Shown piece after piece: positions 1-11,500 of a DNA stretch of 64,000 nucleotides. This DNA comes from Cheiracanthium punctorium. Lineage: Eukaryota; Arthropoda; Arachnida; Araneae; Cheiracanthiidae. The notes under the pieces are model-generated. The model was not told where the DNA came from. It saw nothing but the letters and a program-made list of their open reading frames with translations, and ran no database searches. The translations under genes and the position numbers were made by a program. The stretch lies in assembly GCA_038373885.1 (NCBI GenBank), contig JAWZYV010012362.1, positions 1 to 64,000 of the forward strand, given 5' to 3'. Every line of letters starts with the position of its first letter. The stretch's first letter is position 1.

Positions 1-1336
1 GATGACTCTCTTAAGTATTTGGTGATTTCATTGAAGTTAAATTCGCTATTGTAGGAGAGGTGTGAGGAGGTTTTGAAATTTATTTTTTGCCGTTCACATC
101 TTTGCTTATATGAAAGAAAGGGGTTTGAGAAGGAGGTACTGCAAGAGATAGAGGCCAGAGTATGACCGATAATATTTGCTATTTCTTTTGTATCAGATAT
201 TATATTGTTATTAATGGACAGACAGGATATTGGAGAGTTATTATAGATTCCCATGGCTCTTTTAGTTTTCATCCATAGCTCTTTACTAGAAGTTGAGATT
301 GTTATGCTGGAGACATATTGCATCCAGGATTGTCTTTGATCTGCCGCCTTATTTTCCTCGCATAGGCTTTTGCTTTTTTAAAGTAATGAGGTTTTCGGTT
401 GTAGGGTACCGCCGGAAAATGCTCCATGCTTTCTTCTGCTGCTTCTTTGCTAGAGTGCAGTTGTCATTCCACCACGGTTTTTTGTTTTTTCGGAGAGAGT
501 TGCTACGACTTTGGGATTGCTGCATCTGCAGCTTTGATGATGATACGAGTAATTTTTCAACGGCCTCATCAATAGTGCCTTCAATGTCTTCAGGTGATAT
601 GGCAGACAGCTGAAGTGAAGGTTTCCCAGTCTGCCTTTTCATGTATATAGTGGGAGATGGTACAAGTTACAGCTAGAATTTTGATATGAAGGTGACAGTA
701 TAATCGGGAAATGATCACTATTATGTAGGTCAGCAGAAACAGAGAAGTTATACAGCGGAAGGATGGATGGAGAGCAGATTGCAATATCTATGGCATGGAA
801 GGATTTAGTCGGATAGTGGAAGTAAGTGTTGTCGCCATTATTCATAATGCATAAGGAAGAATCTGTTATGAGTTGTTCAATTTGTTGTCCTCTATTGTTG
901 ATATCTTTACTGCCCCACAAGGGACTATGAGCATTCATGTCCCCTAGGAGGATGAAAGGGGAGGAAGTTGCTGGACCAAGATTATTGAGTGAGTTTGCTA
1001 GATTGTTTCATTAGGTGGAAGGTAAATACTGCAGATTGTAGTAAGGTGATTTGAGGTGGATTCTAGTGGCGACTGCCTGCATATTGTGCTGAGATTAAGG
1101 TAACTGATAGAGGGATATTTATTGTTTATTAAGAGGGCAACTCCACCGGAGGCCCTTTCCCTAAGCTCATAATCTTTTCTGAGGATGATAGTAATTGCGA
1201 TATGCGTGTTTTTTATTAGTTTTGAGATACGTTTCCTGTAGGGCAAGACAAGCGGGATTATGATCATAAATAGAGTTTTGAGGTCATCGATTTTATTTAA
1301 GAAACCGTGGCAGTTCCAAGAAAGCAGCAGGGCCAT
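1..1336 (-). pseudogene. Copy A ORF2, endonuclease part, frameshifted and truncated by window
   Basis: This is the N-terminal apurinic-type endonuclease region of ORF2, which nicks target DNA for target-primed reverse transcription. The ATG at 1336 begins MALLLSWNCHGFLNKIDDLK. Pieces lie in three frames: about 998-1336 (LLSWNCHGF, then GGVALLINN), 639-938 (MNAHSPLWGSKD, AIDIAICSPS, NSDHFPI) and 349-642 (KKPWWNDNCTLAKKQQKKAW). Base 1 falls just upstream of the RT domain. At least two frameshifts are visible, and some endonuclease sequence is divergent around 1000-1250. Confidence 0.85.
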
Positions 1337-1338
1337 AA

Positions 1339-2549
1339 TCAAGTGATGTTAGGGATGATGGACATCTTGCTCTTAGTCCCCGTAGGTTTAAGTGGGGTAC
1401 TGGGAATATCATCATCATCCATAATATTGTCTGAGATGTCAGAGTCGGAGGATCCAAATTTAATATTGAGTCATCAATGGGTCGTTGTGGAAGGATGCGT
1501 TTTAGTCTAGACTTTATTGTATTTTGACTTATAAGCAGCAGTTTTTTTAATTGATGGTCTATTCTGTGTGGAGTTGTTGCTTTGAGGCTTTTTCTTGGAT
1601 GTGCTTTTTTGGAGAACTATGGAAGAATTATTTTGTGTAGAGTTTACTGTTTAGCATTTTGTAGTTGAAGTAGATGGAGAGACAGGTAGAGATTTTGGTG
1701 GATCGGTTTGGATAGCAATTGATTTAACAGATTTGACTGCTGCAGCATAAGACTGACCGGGTTTAGGTGTACGGGAGTTATCATTTTACGGGCTTCTGGG
1801 TAGGACAGTCCTTGTGTGGCACGCAAGGACTGTATTTCTTTTTCATAGGATCCATTTTGGACATGAACGGGAATAGGAAGGATGATCTTGTTTACAGTTA
1901 ACACATTTAGGTGGATTAGAGCAGGTGTCACTGTCGTGGCCAGGAGTCCCACAACGGGCACAAGTTGGAGAACCACGGCAGGAGGTTTTGGTATGGCCGA
2001 ACTTTTGGCATTGAAAGCAACGGGTAGGATTGGGTATGTATGGTCTAACAGCACATGAAAGGTAGCCTGCTTTGATATGGGAGGGAGTTTAGGAGATTGG
2101 AAAGTCAGATTATGTGTTTGGTGTCTCAGTATTTGGTTATTGCGTCGGATAGTGATTCTGCGAACTGCACAAACATTTTGAGATTTCAGATTTTCTAGGA
2201 TTTCAGCCTCAGAACAGTGTAATAGGTCAGGTTCTGATATGACGCCTCTTGATGAATTAAGTGTACTATGGGGTGATACAGTGACAGATTTTAGGCCGAT
2301 AGTTTTTAATTGCATAATGTTGTTTGCCTGTTTGTTATTGGTTACTTCCACTAAGAGGTCTCCAGATCGTATTTTTTTAATTTTTGCAACTTCTCCAACA
2401 TTAGCAGTTATGGACTTATGTATTAGGAAAGGGGATGTTTGGCTAAAGTTTCCTTCCTGACATTTCACTAGAAAAAATTTTGCATTAATACCTCCCTGAG
2501 TAAGAGAGTTCGGAGCGTTGACGTTTGACAAAGAAAGTGTCGAATCCAT
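1339..2549 (-). pseudogene. Copy A ORF1, CCHC nucleic-acid-binding protein, frameshifted
   Basis: ORF1 of I-like elements encodes an RNA-binding, Gag-like protein that packages the transcript. The start was taken at the ATG at 2549 (MDSTLSLSNVNAP), which matches the start of copy D. The N-terminal half is in frame through EILENLKSQNVCAVRRITI. The CCHC region is shifted into another frame, so the open frame running to 1644 reads through it in a wrong frame. The natural stop (TGA, 1341-1339) lies two bases before the ATG of ORF2. Loss of the zinc knuckles from the frame means no functional protein would be made. Confidence 0.8.
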
Positions 2550-3098
2550 ATTGGGGATTGGGAGTTTCGGACCCGACCGCACCACCCACCACGGAGCCCA
2601 ACAAGGGGATGCACAAGCGTGCACCAGTGCTAGCCGGGTCTATACGCGCACAGTACATCCCTTAGGCAGCGTCCACCCTTAACGACGTGCCCAGTAGATG
2701 TCCGTTTGCTTGATCCCTAGCAGTTGACCGAAATCAGTACCACCAGCCGGTTGATACACAGGGGAACGCTGTGCACCTCCCGTTTACCCGAAGCCGAGGC
2801 CAAAGCAATGTGTTGGAGAAAGTACCCCTCAATTACCAGGATCCCCATTTCCGGGGACACGGGTCTCCACGCACGGCAAACACGTGGGCAGTTTAACCGC
2901 CAATAGAAGCTGACGGCACAGAGCGACCGCAGCTTCTAAAGGGGGGCCCTCACCTCCAAGGAGGAAACTACACTGAGGGAGAAAGCGAAGGAGAAAGCAA
3001 AGTAGAGAGGAGGGTAAACAAAAGAGGAGTGAAGGATCGCTGGGGCCCCGGGATTGCGACACCCGTGAAAACCTAAAGAAGGTCTTCCCCCTGAGGGG

Positions 3099-3704
3099 GT
3101 AAAATAGGGATTGAATGTATTTTGTTGAAATGTACCATTCTGTAAAGTGTTAATTCCCATACAAGAGTAGCATCTAAGCTAAAATTTTGTAAATTGTGAA
3201 TTTCAAGCAAAACATGATTTTCTACTGAATTTAAATTTTTGGTTTGCAACCATGGGTACCCAGGGGTTTTTATTTTTTTTTTTTTATCAACATCTATGAG
3301 TGCTACCTGATCTCTTTTGCAGCACTGGAGCAGGTGTTAATTTGATCAAAATCTTTAGTAATTGTTTTAATTAAGCGGTGAGTTGTGCCATAGAAATGTG
3401 TGTAAATTTTCACCTTTTATTTCACGGTTCATTGTTAATTGCTGCTGAGACTTGCTTAAATTGTTAAAGTGTTCATTGTGCTGCATATTAAGTTTAAGTA
3501 TTTTTTTTCTTGATCTAAAATGTTAATTGGTTAAATAAAATGTTTCAATCCCATCCTTTGGTTCTCTTTACTTTGACAACGATCTACACTAAGGGCGGCA
3601 AGAAAACTCCTGGTCTATTGTCATTATTCAAAACAACGCATTACTGATTTGTTTTCTTTTTTTTTTAGCTGTGAAATTTAATTGTGGTGTTCCAAACTGG
3701 AACA
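3099..3704. other. Gene-free spacer between copies A and E
   Basis: I see no coding similarity here. It is AT-rich with poly-T runs near 3269-3284 and 3655-3668. A palindrome-like GTTCCAAACTGGAAC lies just before the start of copy E, similar in layout to palindromes in the piggyBac remnant near 28.1 kb. An AATAAA stands near 3535. Confidence 0.5.
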
Positions 3705-4317
3705 ACACTACAATGCACTTCTGTCATTTACGAGGGATCCATCCTGATCCTGAGCTCTATGTCGGCAGCTGAGAAGTAGAAATACGAGACTCTAGTAAAT
3801 TTTTATGGGTATATTTGGATAGAAAATTGACCTTTGCTAATCATATCTCGTATATCCGCAGCAAATGTGAAAAGGACCTAAATATTCTAAAGGTATTAAC
3901 CAACACTTCTCTGGGAGCAGAGCGTGACGCTCTGTTGCGGATCTACCGTGCAGCAGTTCGTTCCAAAATGGATTACGCCTGTGCCGTGTATGGATCTGCT
4001 TGTAGGTCAGCCCTAAAAAAACTTCACACGGTGCATCATACCGCACTACGCCTCTGTTCTGGAGCTTTTAGAACATCACCCATACAAAGTCTCTATATCA
4101 CTTGTCACAAGCCATCTCTCATCCACATCCGTCACAAACTATCATTAAACAACTATTCTCACATCTTGTCTCATCCCTCCCACCCTTTGGGGGATGCATT
4201 TTTGGACACTCATTTGGACCGCCAATATGGAAATCGCCCCTCATTCTCTCCTCCCTTTGGATTAAGGATCCGTGGGAGTCTACTTGGTACCCAACTGGAG
4301 AATGTTAAAGTCTCCCC
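3705..4317 (+). pseudogene. Copy E ORF2 fragment, RT thumb / connection region
   Basis: The fragment encodes the region after the YVDD box: RGIHPDPELYVGS, a stop, KLTFANHISYIRSKCEKD, MDYACAVYGSACRSALKKL and GAFRTSPIQSLYITCHKPSL. The same segments lie at about residues 720-905 of intact copy B. One in-frame stop (TGA) occurs near 3770. The frame is interrupted at 4317 by the LTR insertion and continues at 5159. Confidence 0.9.
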
Positions 4318-4326
4318 TGTTAGGGA

Positions 4327-4358
<32 letters not shown>

Positions 4359-5158
4359 TTTCTTTACTTACCTTTTATTTCCATGACATTTTATCTCTAA
4401 ATTTGCTAAAGTGAAAAAACGAAACTTTTGTAAGCTCCTTTAAAAGTTTTCTAAGTGAAAACGTAAGTTCGTTACCATTTGAAAATGGCGGTGTAAACAT
4501 CGTCATGTCTTTAACGCCGTAATAAAAAGTTTACATTTCTCGCCGATAGATGGCGCTGTTCCTGATTTGCATAAAATAAGAACTTTTTTTTTTTCCTATG
4601 CAAATATCCATCGTAGTCCCGCACAAACTGGCAGGTATAAGAAGGTCATCACAAGTTAACCTTTCGGTCAGACAGAGAGTGTTCTCGATCTGCTATGTTG
4701 TGTGTGTAATCAACCGATGTGATTCAAGTAGAGCCGGATAAGGGATCCGTGCTGCGGTACCCAGATGATTCAATATGATGTGATGTGTTTTGTGAATCAG
4801 AATAAGATCGCCGCTGGCGACTTATCTTCGAGAAAGCTTATTTTATTTGTGCCACTAATCGGATGTTGCTTAAGTATTGTGTCTTCACCATGTGCACTGT
4901 GTAAACCTACCATAATCATCTTGTTTCAATAAACTACAGAAAAAAGGTACCTAATTTGTCTTTCTCATTTAAATGCATATTCAAAACCAAAGATTTCTAC
5001 TGTGCAACTCAACTTAAATGAGTTTCAACTCTGCCTAGAATCTACAAAAACTTATTTTACAGATAAAATCCAGTGACTATTCAATTTCAGCCAAAGACTT
5101 TTAATTTGTTTGTTGAATAGCTTAATACAATATAATCAGTTAAGTAGTTTCCTTTTCA
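4318..5158 (+). mobile_element. Probable solo LTR, 841 bp, TG...CA ends, TCCCC duplication
   Basis: The segment starts TGTTAGGG and ends TTTTCA. It is flanked by the direct repeat TCCCC at 4313-4317 and 5159-5163. A TATA-like GTATAA at 4635 and an AATAAA at 4928 lie in the order expected for an LTR promoter and poly(A) signal. It has no coding sequence and a long A run (about 4327-4354) near its 5' end. It sits exactly in the reading frame of copy E, which continues on both sides, so the boundaries are well supported. LTR-LTR recombination leaving a solo LTR is inferred. The strand given is nominal, from the TATA-AATAAA order. I cannot name the family. Confidence 0.75.
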
Positions 5159-6088
5159 TCCCCTAATTCTCTTCATGAAACGCCATCATGGACTACACTG
5201 CAGACCTCGTACCTCCAACTATTTAATGGCTTTACTAAACAGGATACCGACCCAGAAATATATCAACAGTTGTTCTCAGACCACAAAAACAGATATAAAA
5301 AATATAAAGAAATATACACTAATGGTTCGAAATCTGATAATTATGTCGGCTTTGCCTTTGTCGAAAATAACCATACCTGCAGCTATACTCTTCCTCCGTT
5401 CTGCTCCATATTTACCGCTGAATTACTGGCCATCCATGAAAGCCTTTTATACATCTCTAGAATGAAGACAAACAGATTTATCATCTACTCTGACTCCCTC
5501 AGTGTACTAAACAATCTAAAATCGGGCTTCCTCACTCATAGCTATATCACCAAAGTGCTACGTCTGCATGAACAACTGACAAATCGTGGATACAATATTC
5601 TCTACTGTTGGGTACCCAGTCATATTGGGATACTGGGCAACGAGAAGGCGGATAGCTTAGCCAGGCAAGCTACAATCCCATACACTGGCTATCTCGCATA
5701 CAATGACATAAAGTCCGGCACCTCTAGCATAGTAAAAAGTAGTTGGACCAATAAATGGGATAGTGAAACTGAAAACAAACTGCATTCTATCCGACCTTCC
5801 CTCACTCGTTGGTCATCCCTTCATGATGTCATTTTGATTCGTCTCCGCATTGGTCACACGAGAATCGCCCATAAACACCTACTTCTGGGTGAACCCGCCC
5901 CAGAATGTTCACATTGTCAAACTCACCTAACCATTCGTCACATTTTAACCTCTTGTACAGCTTTTAATAATTTTTACCAAATATTTTTTTACTGTTCTCA
6001 CCCCAAACTAGACGATATATTGGGTGAAACCCCGCACTGTAATTTATTTTCATTTCTTCAACGTATCAATCTGTTTTATTCAGTGTGA
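5159..6088 (+). pseudogene. Copy E ORF2 C-terminal fragment: RNase H and CCHC
   Basis: The RNase H domain removes the RNA strand during copying. Visible motifs are EIYTNGSKS (the usual TDG here reads TNG, a loss of the first catalytic Asp), FTAELLAIHESLLYIS, IIYSDSLSVL and CWVPSHIGILGNEKADSLA. The last part holds CSHCQTHLTIRHILTSC, a C-x2-C-x7-H-x4-C knuckle. The ORF ends at 6088 with the same tail (RINLFYSV) as the other copies. A short in-frame loss occurs near SLHDVILIRLRIGH. Confidence 0.9.
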
Positions 6089-6327
6089 AATATACACTTT
6101 TCTCTGACTGGTATCTGGATGGGAGCCCCCATCTAGACGTCCTTGACTTATTTTTATCTACTTTTTACCTTTCTATAGTTTGCTTTTATCAGTTTTAGAC
6201 CTTACGGATTTTAGCTTTACATGTTTTGTACAACAACTTTTAAGTGAAAGCGTTTATTCTAAATACACATTGTCTGGTGCAGTATGTCCTTCCTGGACCT
6301 TGTGCCATTAAACACCAACCAACCTCA

Positions 6328-6806
6328 CCGCACTTCCCCTCCTCTTCGCTCTCGAACTTTCGCTTCATGACGTCACTCCAGGCTCTATCGATACTGGAAT
6401 GCGTCATATCGTTGATGCTTCCCCTCTGTCGTGGAAATTTCTAAGCTTTCTCGGATATAGGCATATATTTTGTTATAATTAGCTATTTTCCTAACATTTT
6501 CAAAGTCTATTGTTAAATTTTCTCTAGCTGCTAAGCGCGCTAGGGCAGTGCTTTGTTTATTAAATTTAATATCGTTAATATGTTCAGTTTTTCTTTCGTT
6601 TATTTTTCTTTTTGTTACACGTATATAGCAGCCTTTATGATTGGTTTCATTAATAGAAAGATTAATTTTGTATATTCCTACGGTATCTAATGGGTTAATT
6701 TGGTCTTTTTCAGACTGAACATGTTGAAAAATAGTTTTATTGGGTTTAATTGATATTCTGAATTTCTTTTTTAGGGTTCCACTAGAGATTTTATTTGCTA
6801 TTCCCC
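6328..6806 (-). pseudogene. Penelope-like GIY-YIG endonuclease domain, degenerate
   Basis: In the frame after the RT ORF the minus strand encodes GIYKINLSINETNHKGCYIR, then RKINERKTEHINDIKF and NKQSTALARLA. GIYKI matches the GIY half. The second half reads CYIR where the 20-kb copy reads CYIG, so the YIG Gly is lost. The reading continues, with one frameshift near 6430, through a C-terminal tail similar to the other copy (IDRAWSDVMKRKF) up to about 6330. GIY-YIG nucleases provide the target cut in endonuclease-positive Penelope elements. Confidence 0.82.
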
Positions 6807-7606
6807 TGCTGAAGGGAATAGCAGTGTGTGTATTTTAAATTTTCTTTTTGCTGATTGTTTATAATATTTAAACGGCGTTTACGTGCTTTCAGAATTTTTT
6901 CAAAGATCTCCCGTGGGTAGTTAGCTTCTTGACATTGGTATCTAATGTATGAGACTTCCTTAAGTAATAATTTGGTGTTAGAGCATATATTGAAGGCTCT
7001 GTCTATATAGGAACATATGGCTGCTATTTTGTAGTTTAAGGGGGTTTTGGATTTAAAATTAACTATGTTGGTATTACTGATTGGTTTACAATAGACTGTG
7101 GTTTGTAAGAGATTATTGTTTTTAATAATGGTTATGTCGGGGTAGTTAAGGGTATTATCTTTTTCTTTAACGTAAGTAAATTTAATGTTCTGATCTAATT
7201 CGTTAAGTTGTTCAAGTAAATTAGTTTCTTGGTTCTTATGTATGGTAAGTACCACGAAGATGTCATCAACATATCGTAGCCATAGTTTTATGGTTCTATC
7301 AAAGTTTTGTTTGATTTTTTCTTCAAGTATATGCATTTTCCAGTCTGCTATTATTCCAGATATGGGGGATCCCATGGGTAAGCCTTGATTCTGTTGATAA
7401 TATTTTTGATTATATTGGAAGTATGAGTTATTAAGGATTAGGTAAATGGCCCTAGTTAAAGTGTGGCTAATATCTTCGTTTAAAATGAAGTGAATTTGCT
7501 TGTTAATAATTTGATTCATTTCTTTAATGACTACACTGGGAACAATTTTTAACATAATTTCTGTTGAGTTCAATTTTTTAGCTGTTTTAGAGTGCAGTGG
7601 GCACAC
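6791..7606 (-). pseudogene. Penelope-like reverse transcriptase, partial
   Basis: The 271-residue open frame contains GLPMGSPISGIIAD (residues 75-88, RT motif B) and RYVDDIFVV (111-119, the YVDD active site). These are followed by NYPDITI and YCKPISNTNIVNF, typical of Penelope RTs rather than of LINE or LTR RTs. The N-terminal third of the RT (motifs 0-2 and A) is absent, so it cannot be active. The frame ends at QQGNSK and the nuclease region continues in a different frame, implying a frameshift at about 6800. Confidence 0.88.
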
Positions 7607-7982
7607 TGATTACAAAACTGTTGTTAGTTTTCTTCTATCACGTCAAGTTTTTTTTCTACACTATCCGCAAGAGCGAACTTCGTTCACCGGAAACACTATT
7701 GCTCTCTTGTTGGCTGACTTAAAACTTCTCTGACTACCGAGGGGAAATGACACCGTCGGAGACCAGCGATAGATTCAATATACTGTCTAGACTTGTTCAG
7801 TTTTGCTTGAGATAGTGTAGAGAGACGTGTGTCAGTCTGATATAGTGAAGCGCATTCCGACGTGGATTCTGGTTTTTATAGAAGTTCAGCAGCGTTTAGT
7901 TTTTATTTACATGTATGAACTGTGTGTGTGTGTGTGTGTGAAACCTCTCCTTATATCTACCTTCACTAGTTCGCTTCGTCGG
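7607..7982. other. Gene-free stretch with TG microsatellite
   Basis: No recognisable coding sequence. A perfect (TG)10 tract lies at 7921-7940. Confidence 0.6.
7921..7940. repeat. (TG)10 microsatellite
   Basis: Ten perfect TG units. Confidence 0.95.
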
Positions 7983-8192
7983 TGCTTAAACTGTCCGGAT
8001 TCTTTTTGTTATGTATGTGGTAGCTTTACTATTCTCAGTCAAAGGACAAATATCAGTACATTTGTCAGGGAAGCCTATTTTGCCTATATTAAAGTGAAAA
8101 AAAGATATATCTTGTGCCCCTCACAAAGTGTGCCAGCACTGCGTAGAAATTTTACGGATGTGAACGAAGGGAACCTGATACCTATGATTTGA
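7983..8192 (+). pseudogene. Fragment of a repeated arthropod zinc-binding protein family
   Basis: An open frame contains CLNCPDSFCYVCGSFTILSQ followed by ISTFVREAYFAYIKVK and ends GNLIPMI. I recall a widespread, unnamed protein family in arthropods and cnidarians that begins with a similar FCY-x-CG, aromatic and AYFAYF-type segment, then more cysteines and an IPM-x-W motif. Here the second cysteine cluster is missing and the end is truncated. Function is unknown. It stands just upstream of copy G with no clear link to it. Confidence 0.5.
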
Positions 8193-8234
8193 CGAGAGCT
8201 CAGAGATCACTCAAGTGATTTTTACTTTTGTATA

Positions 8235-8556
8235 GTGAAAACATCAAGTTACAACAAGAAAAACAAACCTTGCTCTACATCTCCAAAATCTCCACCAAAG
8301 AAAAAGGTAACAAGTAATAGCTCTACCCAAATCAGACCACAGCTTAGTAAAACAGCTACTTACAAATTAAAATATAACAAATTTAGCAAGAAAAAAGTAC
8401 CTCCACAGCCACATATTGATGACACAATTTTAAGACTTGCCCCATCAGAATCAGACATCAGTGATGAAGAATCGATATAACAGGAAGAAGTAAAACTGCC
8501 TGATATCTCTGCAGGGATTACAAAGGAGACGCACAATGCCCATAACATTACATAAT
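8235..8556 (+). pseudogene. Copy G ORF1 3' end
   Basis: The frame encodes the basic C-terminal tail of ORF1 (SKTATYKLKYNKFSKKKVPP, then IDDTILRLAPSESDISDEES), which matches the tail of ORF1 in copies B and D. The zinc knuckles are lost by 5' truncation. The stop at 8478 is premature. The usual TAA-TT-ATG junction with ORF2 is still present at about 8551-8558. Confidence 0.8.
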
Positions 8557-8557
8557 T

Positions 8558-11500
8558 ATGGCATTGTTGCTCTCATGGAACTGCCACGGCTTTCAGAATA
8601 AAATGGATGACCTTAAAACACTTCTTTATGACCTCAATCCCGCCTGCTTTGCTCTTCAAGAAACTTATCTCAAAGCTGATAAACATCCGACCATCCACAA
8701 ATATACAATGCTTCGGAAAGACTATGAACTCAGGGACAGGGCCTCTGGTGGTGTGGCCCTGTTAGTCAACAATAACTATCCCTACATAATAGTCAATCTG
8801 AATACCACTCTCCAAGCAGTTGCCGCTCGTGTCAAATTAAAACAGCTCACTACCATTTGCTGCATTTATCTCCCTCCAAACGAAACAATCAGCCAAACAT
8901 CTCTCAATAATCTTATTCATGAACTTCCAACACTCTTTATACTCCTTGGTGACATGAATGGCCATAGCCCATTATGGGGCAGCAAAGATACCAATACTAG
9001 AGGTGAACAAATAGAACACATTACTACCGATTTCACTCTATGTATTATGAATAACGGCAACAATACTTACTTCCATCAGCCAACTAAATCCTTTCATGCC
9101 ATCGACCTTGCCATCTGTTCTCCTTCAATCCTCCCCCTCTATAATTTCTCAGTTTCTGGCGACTTGCATAACAGCGATCACTTTCCGATCATTCTCTCAC
9201 CCTTATATCACAATGTCAACCAAACCACTAACATACCCAGATACATTCATAATAAAGCAGACTGGCAAACTTTTTCTTTGCTATCTACCATATTACCAAA
9301 CATTATTGAAGGAAACATAGACGAGGTCGTTAGGAATGTCACCTCCATTATCATAAATGCAGCCGACGCGAGCATTCCAAAATCTGTTAAAAGCAACCAT
9401 AGAATTAAAAAGCCGTGGTGGAACGAGGCTTGCACCCTCGCTAAAAAACAGCAGAAGAAAGCGTGGGGTAATTTTCGGCGGTACCCCACCACTGAAAACC
9501 TTATAACCTTTACTCCATATCCTGCCTATCCATCAATAACCAAATTATTTCAGATACAAAAAGAATTGCAAATACAATAGGTCAATCTCTAGCATTCACA
9601 TCCTGCAAAACCTCGTATTCTAGCACCTTTCTTCCATATAAGGAACAATCTGAACGCCATAAATTAAACTTCAAAACTTCCTCGAACTTCTCCTACAATA
9701 GTCCTTTCACTATGAATGAACTACGCAACAGTTTAAGACAGTCATCAAGTACATCCCCTGGCCGTGATGGCATCACTAATGATATGCTTAAACACCTCTC
9801 CCATGATTCCTTAATTAGTCTTTTACAGCTATACAATAGAATATGGAATGAGCATGCGCTTCCCTTGGAGTGGAGAAATGCAATGATCATTCCCGTACCC
9901 AAACCTGGAAAAGACACCACTAATCCCAATAACTATCGTCCCATAGCCATAACTAGTTGTCTGTGCAAACTACTGGAGCGAATGATTAATACGCGTCTAG
10001 TATACGTTTTAGAAACTGAGGGCCATATACACCCTTTCCAGAGTGGATTCCGCAAAGGCAGAAGCACAGTCGATAATATCTTATATTTAGAAACTCAAAT
10101 CCGTAACGCATTCTTAAGAAAGAACCACCTTGTATCAATTTTCTTTGATATCGAAAAAGCTTATGACCACACTTGGAGATATGGCATACTGCGTGATCTC
10201 TTCAATGTGGGCTTCCGTGGAAACCTACCTATATTTATCAAGAATTTTCTCTCACTCCGGAACTTCAAAGTACGCATCAAAGACACCCTTTCTGATAACT
10301 TTATACAAGAAGAGGGTGTACCACAAGGCTCTGTCCTTAGCGTCACCCTCTTTTCAATAAAAATCAACAATATCCTTAACCAGCTCCCTCCGACAGTACA
10401 CGGTAGCCTATATGTTGATGATCTACAGATCCCCTGTCAGGGGCAAGACATGCGTTACATAGAACGGCAGCTTCAGACCACTATCAATCACATCAAAAAA
10501 TGGTACAATACCAATGGGTATAATATTTCTGCAGAAAAAACAACTTGCACTCACTTCTGCCCGAAGCGTGGGATCCACCCAGATTCAGAACTTTACCTCC
10601 ATCGTACCAAAATCATTATCAAGGACTCTTTTAAATTTTTAGGCCTAACTTTTGACAAAAAGCTTACGTTCGCTAATCATATTTCTGACATTCGTAGAAA
10701 ATGCGAAAAAATACTGAACATTTTAAAGGTTTTAACCAATACCTCTTGGGGGGCCGAGCGGGATGCTCTGATGCGGATCTACCGTGCTGTCATCCGTTCT
10801 AAAATGGACTATGCAAGCTGCATCTATGGATCAGCTTCTAAATCTACGCTAAAAAAACTTGACACAGTGCATCATACTGCACTACGCATATGTTCTGGTG
10901 CTTTTAGGACATCACCTATCCATAGCCTTTACATCACCTGTCATGAACCATCCCTCACTCTCATACGTCAGAAACTATCATTAAATACCTATTTTCGCAT
11001 CCTCTCCCATTCTGCACACCCTTTAAAGAATTCTTTTACAGACACCCAGCAGGACCAGTTTTATGCAAATCGCCCTTCCTGCACTCCCCCATTCGGACTC
11101 CGGATCCGTAGGAGTGTAGTTGGTACCCAATTGGAGGATGTTAATGTGGCTACCTGCTCATTTCATGAAGTCCCACCATGGACTAAATTGCAGATTTCCA
11201 CCCTACAACCATTCGAAGGCTTCACAAAACAAAACACTGACCCCATAATATATCAACAGCTATTTCTAAACCATAAAAGCAAATATCGAAACTTTGAAGA
11301 ACTATACACTGACGGCTCAAAATCTTACAATCACGTAGGCTTTGCGTATGTACATCGCAATCATTCTTACAACCACACCCTACCTTCATTTTGCTCTGTA
11401 TTTACAGCCGAATTAATAGCTATTTATGAAAGCCTTCTTTACATCTCGAGAACAAATACCAAACATTTCATCATCTACTCTGACTCATTAAGTGTATTAG

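Larger units (their letters stand above)
1..3098 (-). mobile_element. I-like non-LTR retrotransposon copy A, cut by window edge
   Basis: This is the 5' half of a two-ORF non-LTR element read on the minus strand. The 5' end is sharp: its first bases, read on the minus strand, are CCCCTCAGGGGGAAGACC, the same as in copies B and D. A 5' leader of about 550 bp is followed by ORF1 (zinc knuckles) and then ORF2, which leaves the window at base 1 just before the reverse transcriptase domain. ORF1 resembles that of copy D more than those of B and C, so A and D form one subfamily. Frameshifts in both ORFs show that the copy is dead. The target duplication cannot be checked because the 3' end is outside the window. 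Confidence 0.9.
3705..6324 (+). mobile_element. I-like non-LTR copy E, 5' truncated, split by a solo LTR
   Basis: This is the 3' half of an I-like element. Homology starts abruptly in the RT thumb region (about 3705) and runs to the CCAA-type tail ending near 6324. An 841-bp LTR-like sequence (4318-5158) interrupts it with a 5-bp TCCCC duplication, and coding resumes in the same frame after the LTR. 5' truncation is the usual outcome of incomplete target-primed reverse transcription. The tail abuts the C-terminal end of the Penelope element on the opposite strand, so E probably inserted into it or replaced its end. Confidence 0.9.
6328..7606 (-). mobile_element. Penelope-like element, 5' truncated
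   Basis: Minus-strand remnant of a Penelope-like retroelement, a class with a telomerase-like RT and a C-terminal GIY-YIG nuclease. RT lies at 6791-7606 and the nuclease at 6328-6806. It starts mid-RT near 7606. Its coding end touches the tail of copy E at 6324-6328. A second fragment of the same family lies at 20.1-20.9 kb. Confidence 0.88.

Noticed and set aside
293..613. 106-residue plus-strand frame
   Set aside because: It is the antisense of copy A ORF2 and shows no independent similarity.
4320..4354. Long A run considered as poly-A tail of a processed pseudogene
   Set aside because: It lies at the start of a TG...CA segment with a 5-bp duplication, and no retrocopied gene precedes it; it is part of the solo LTR.
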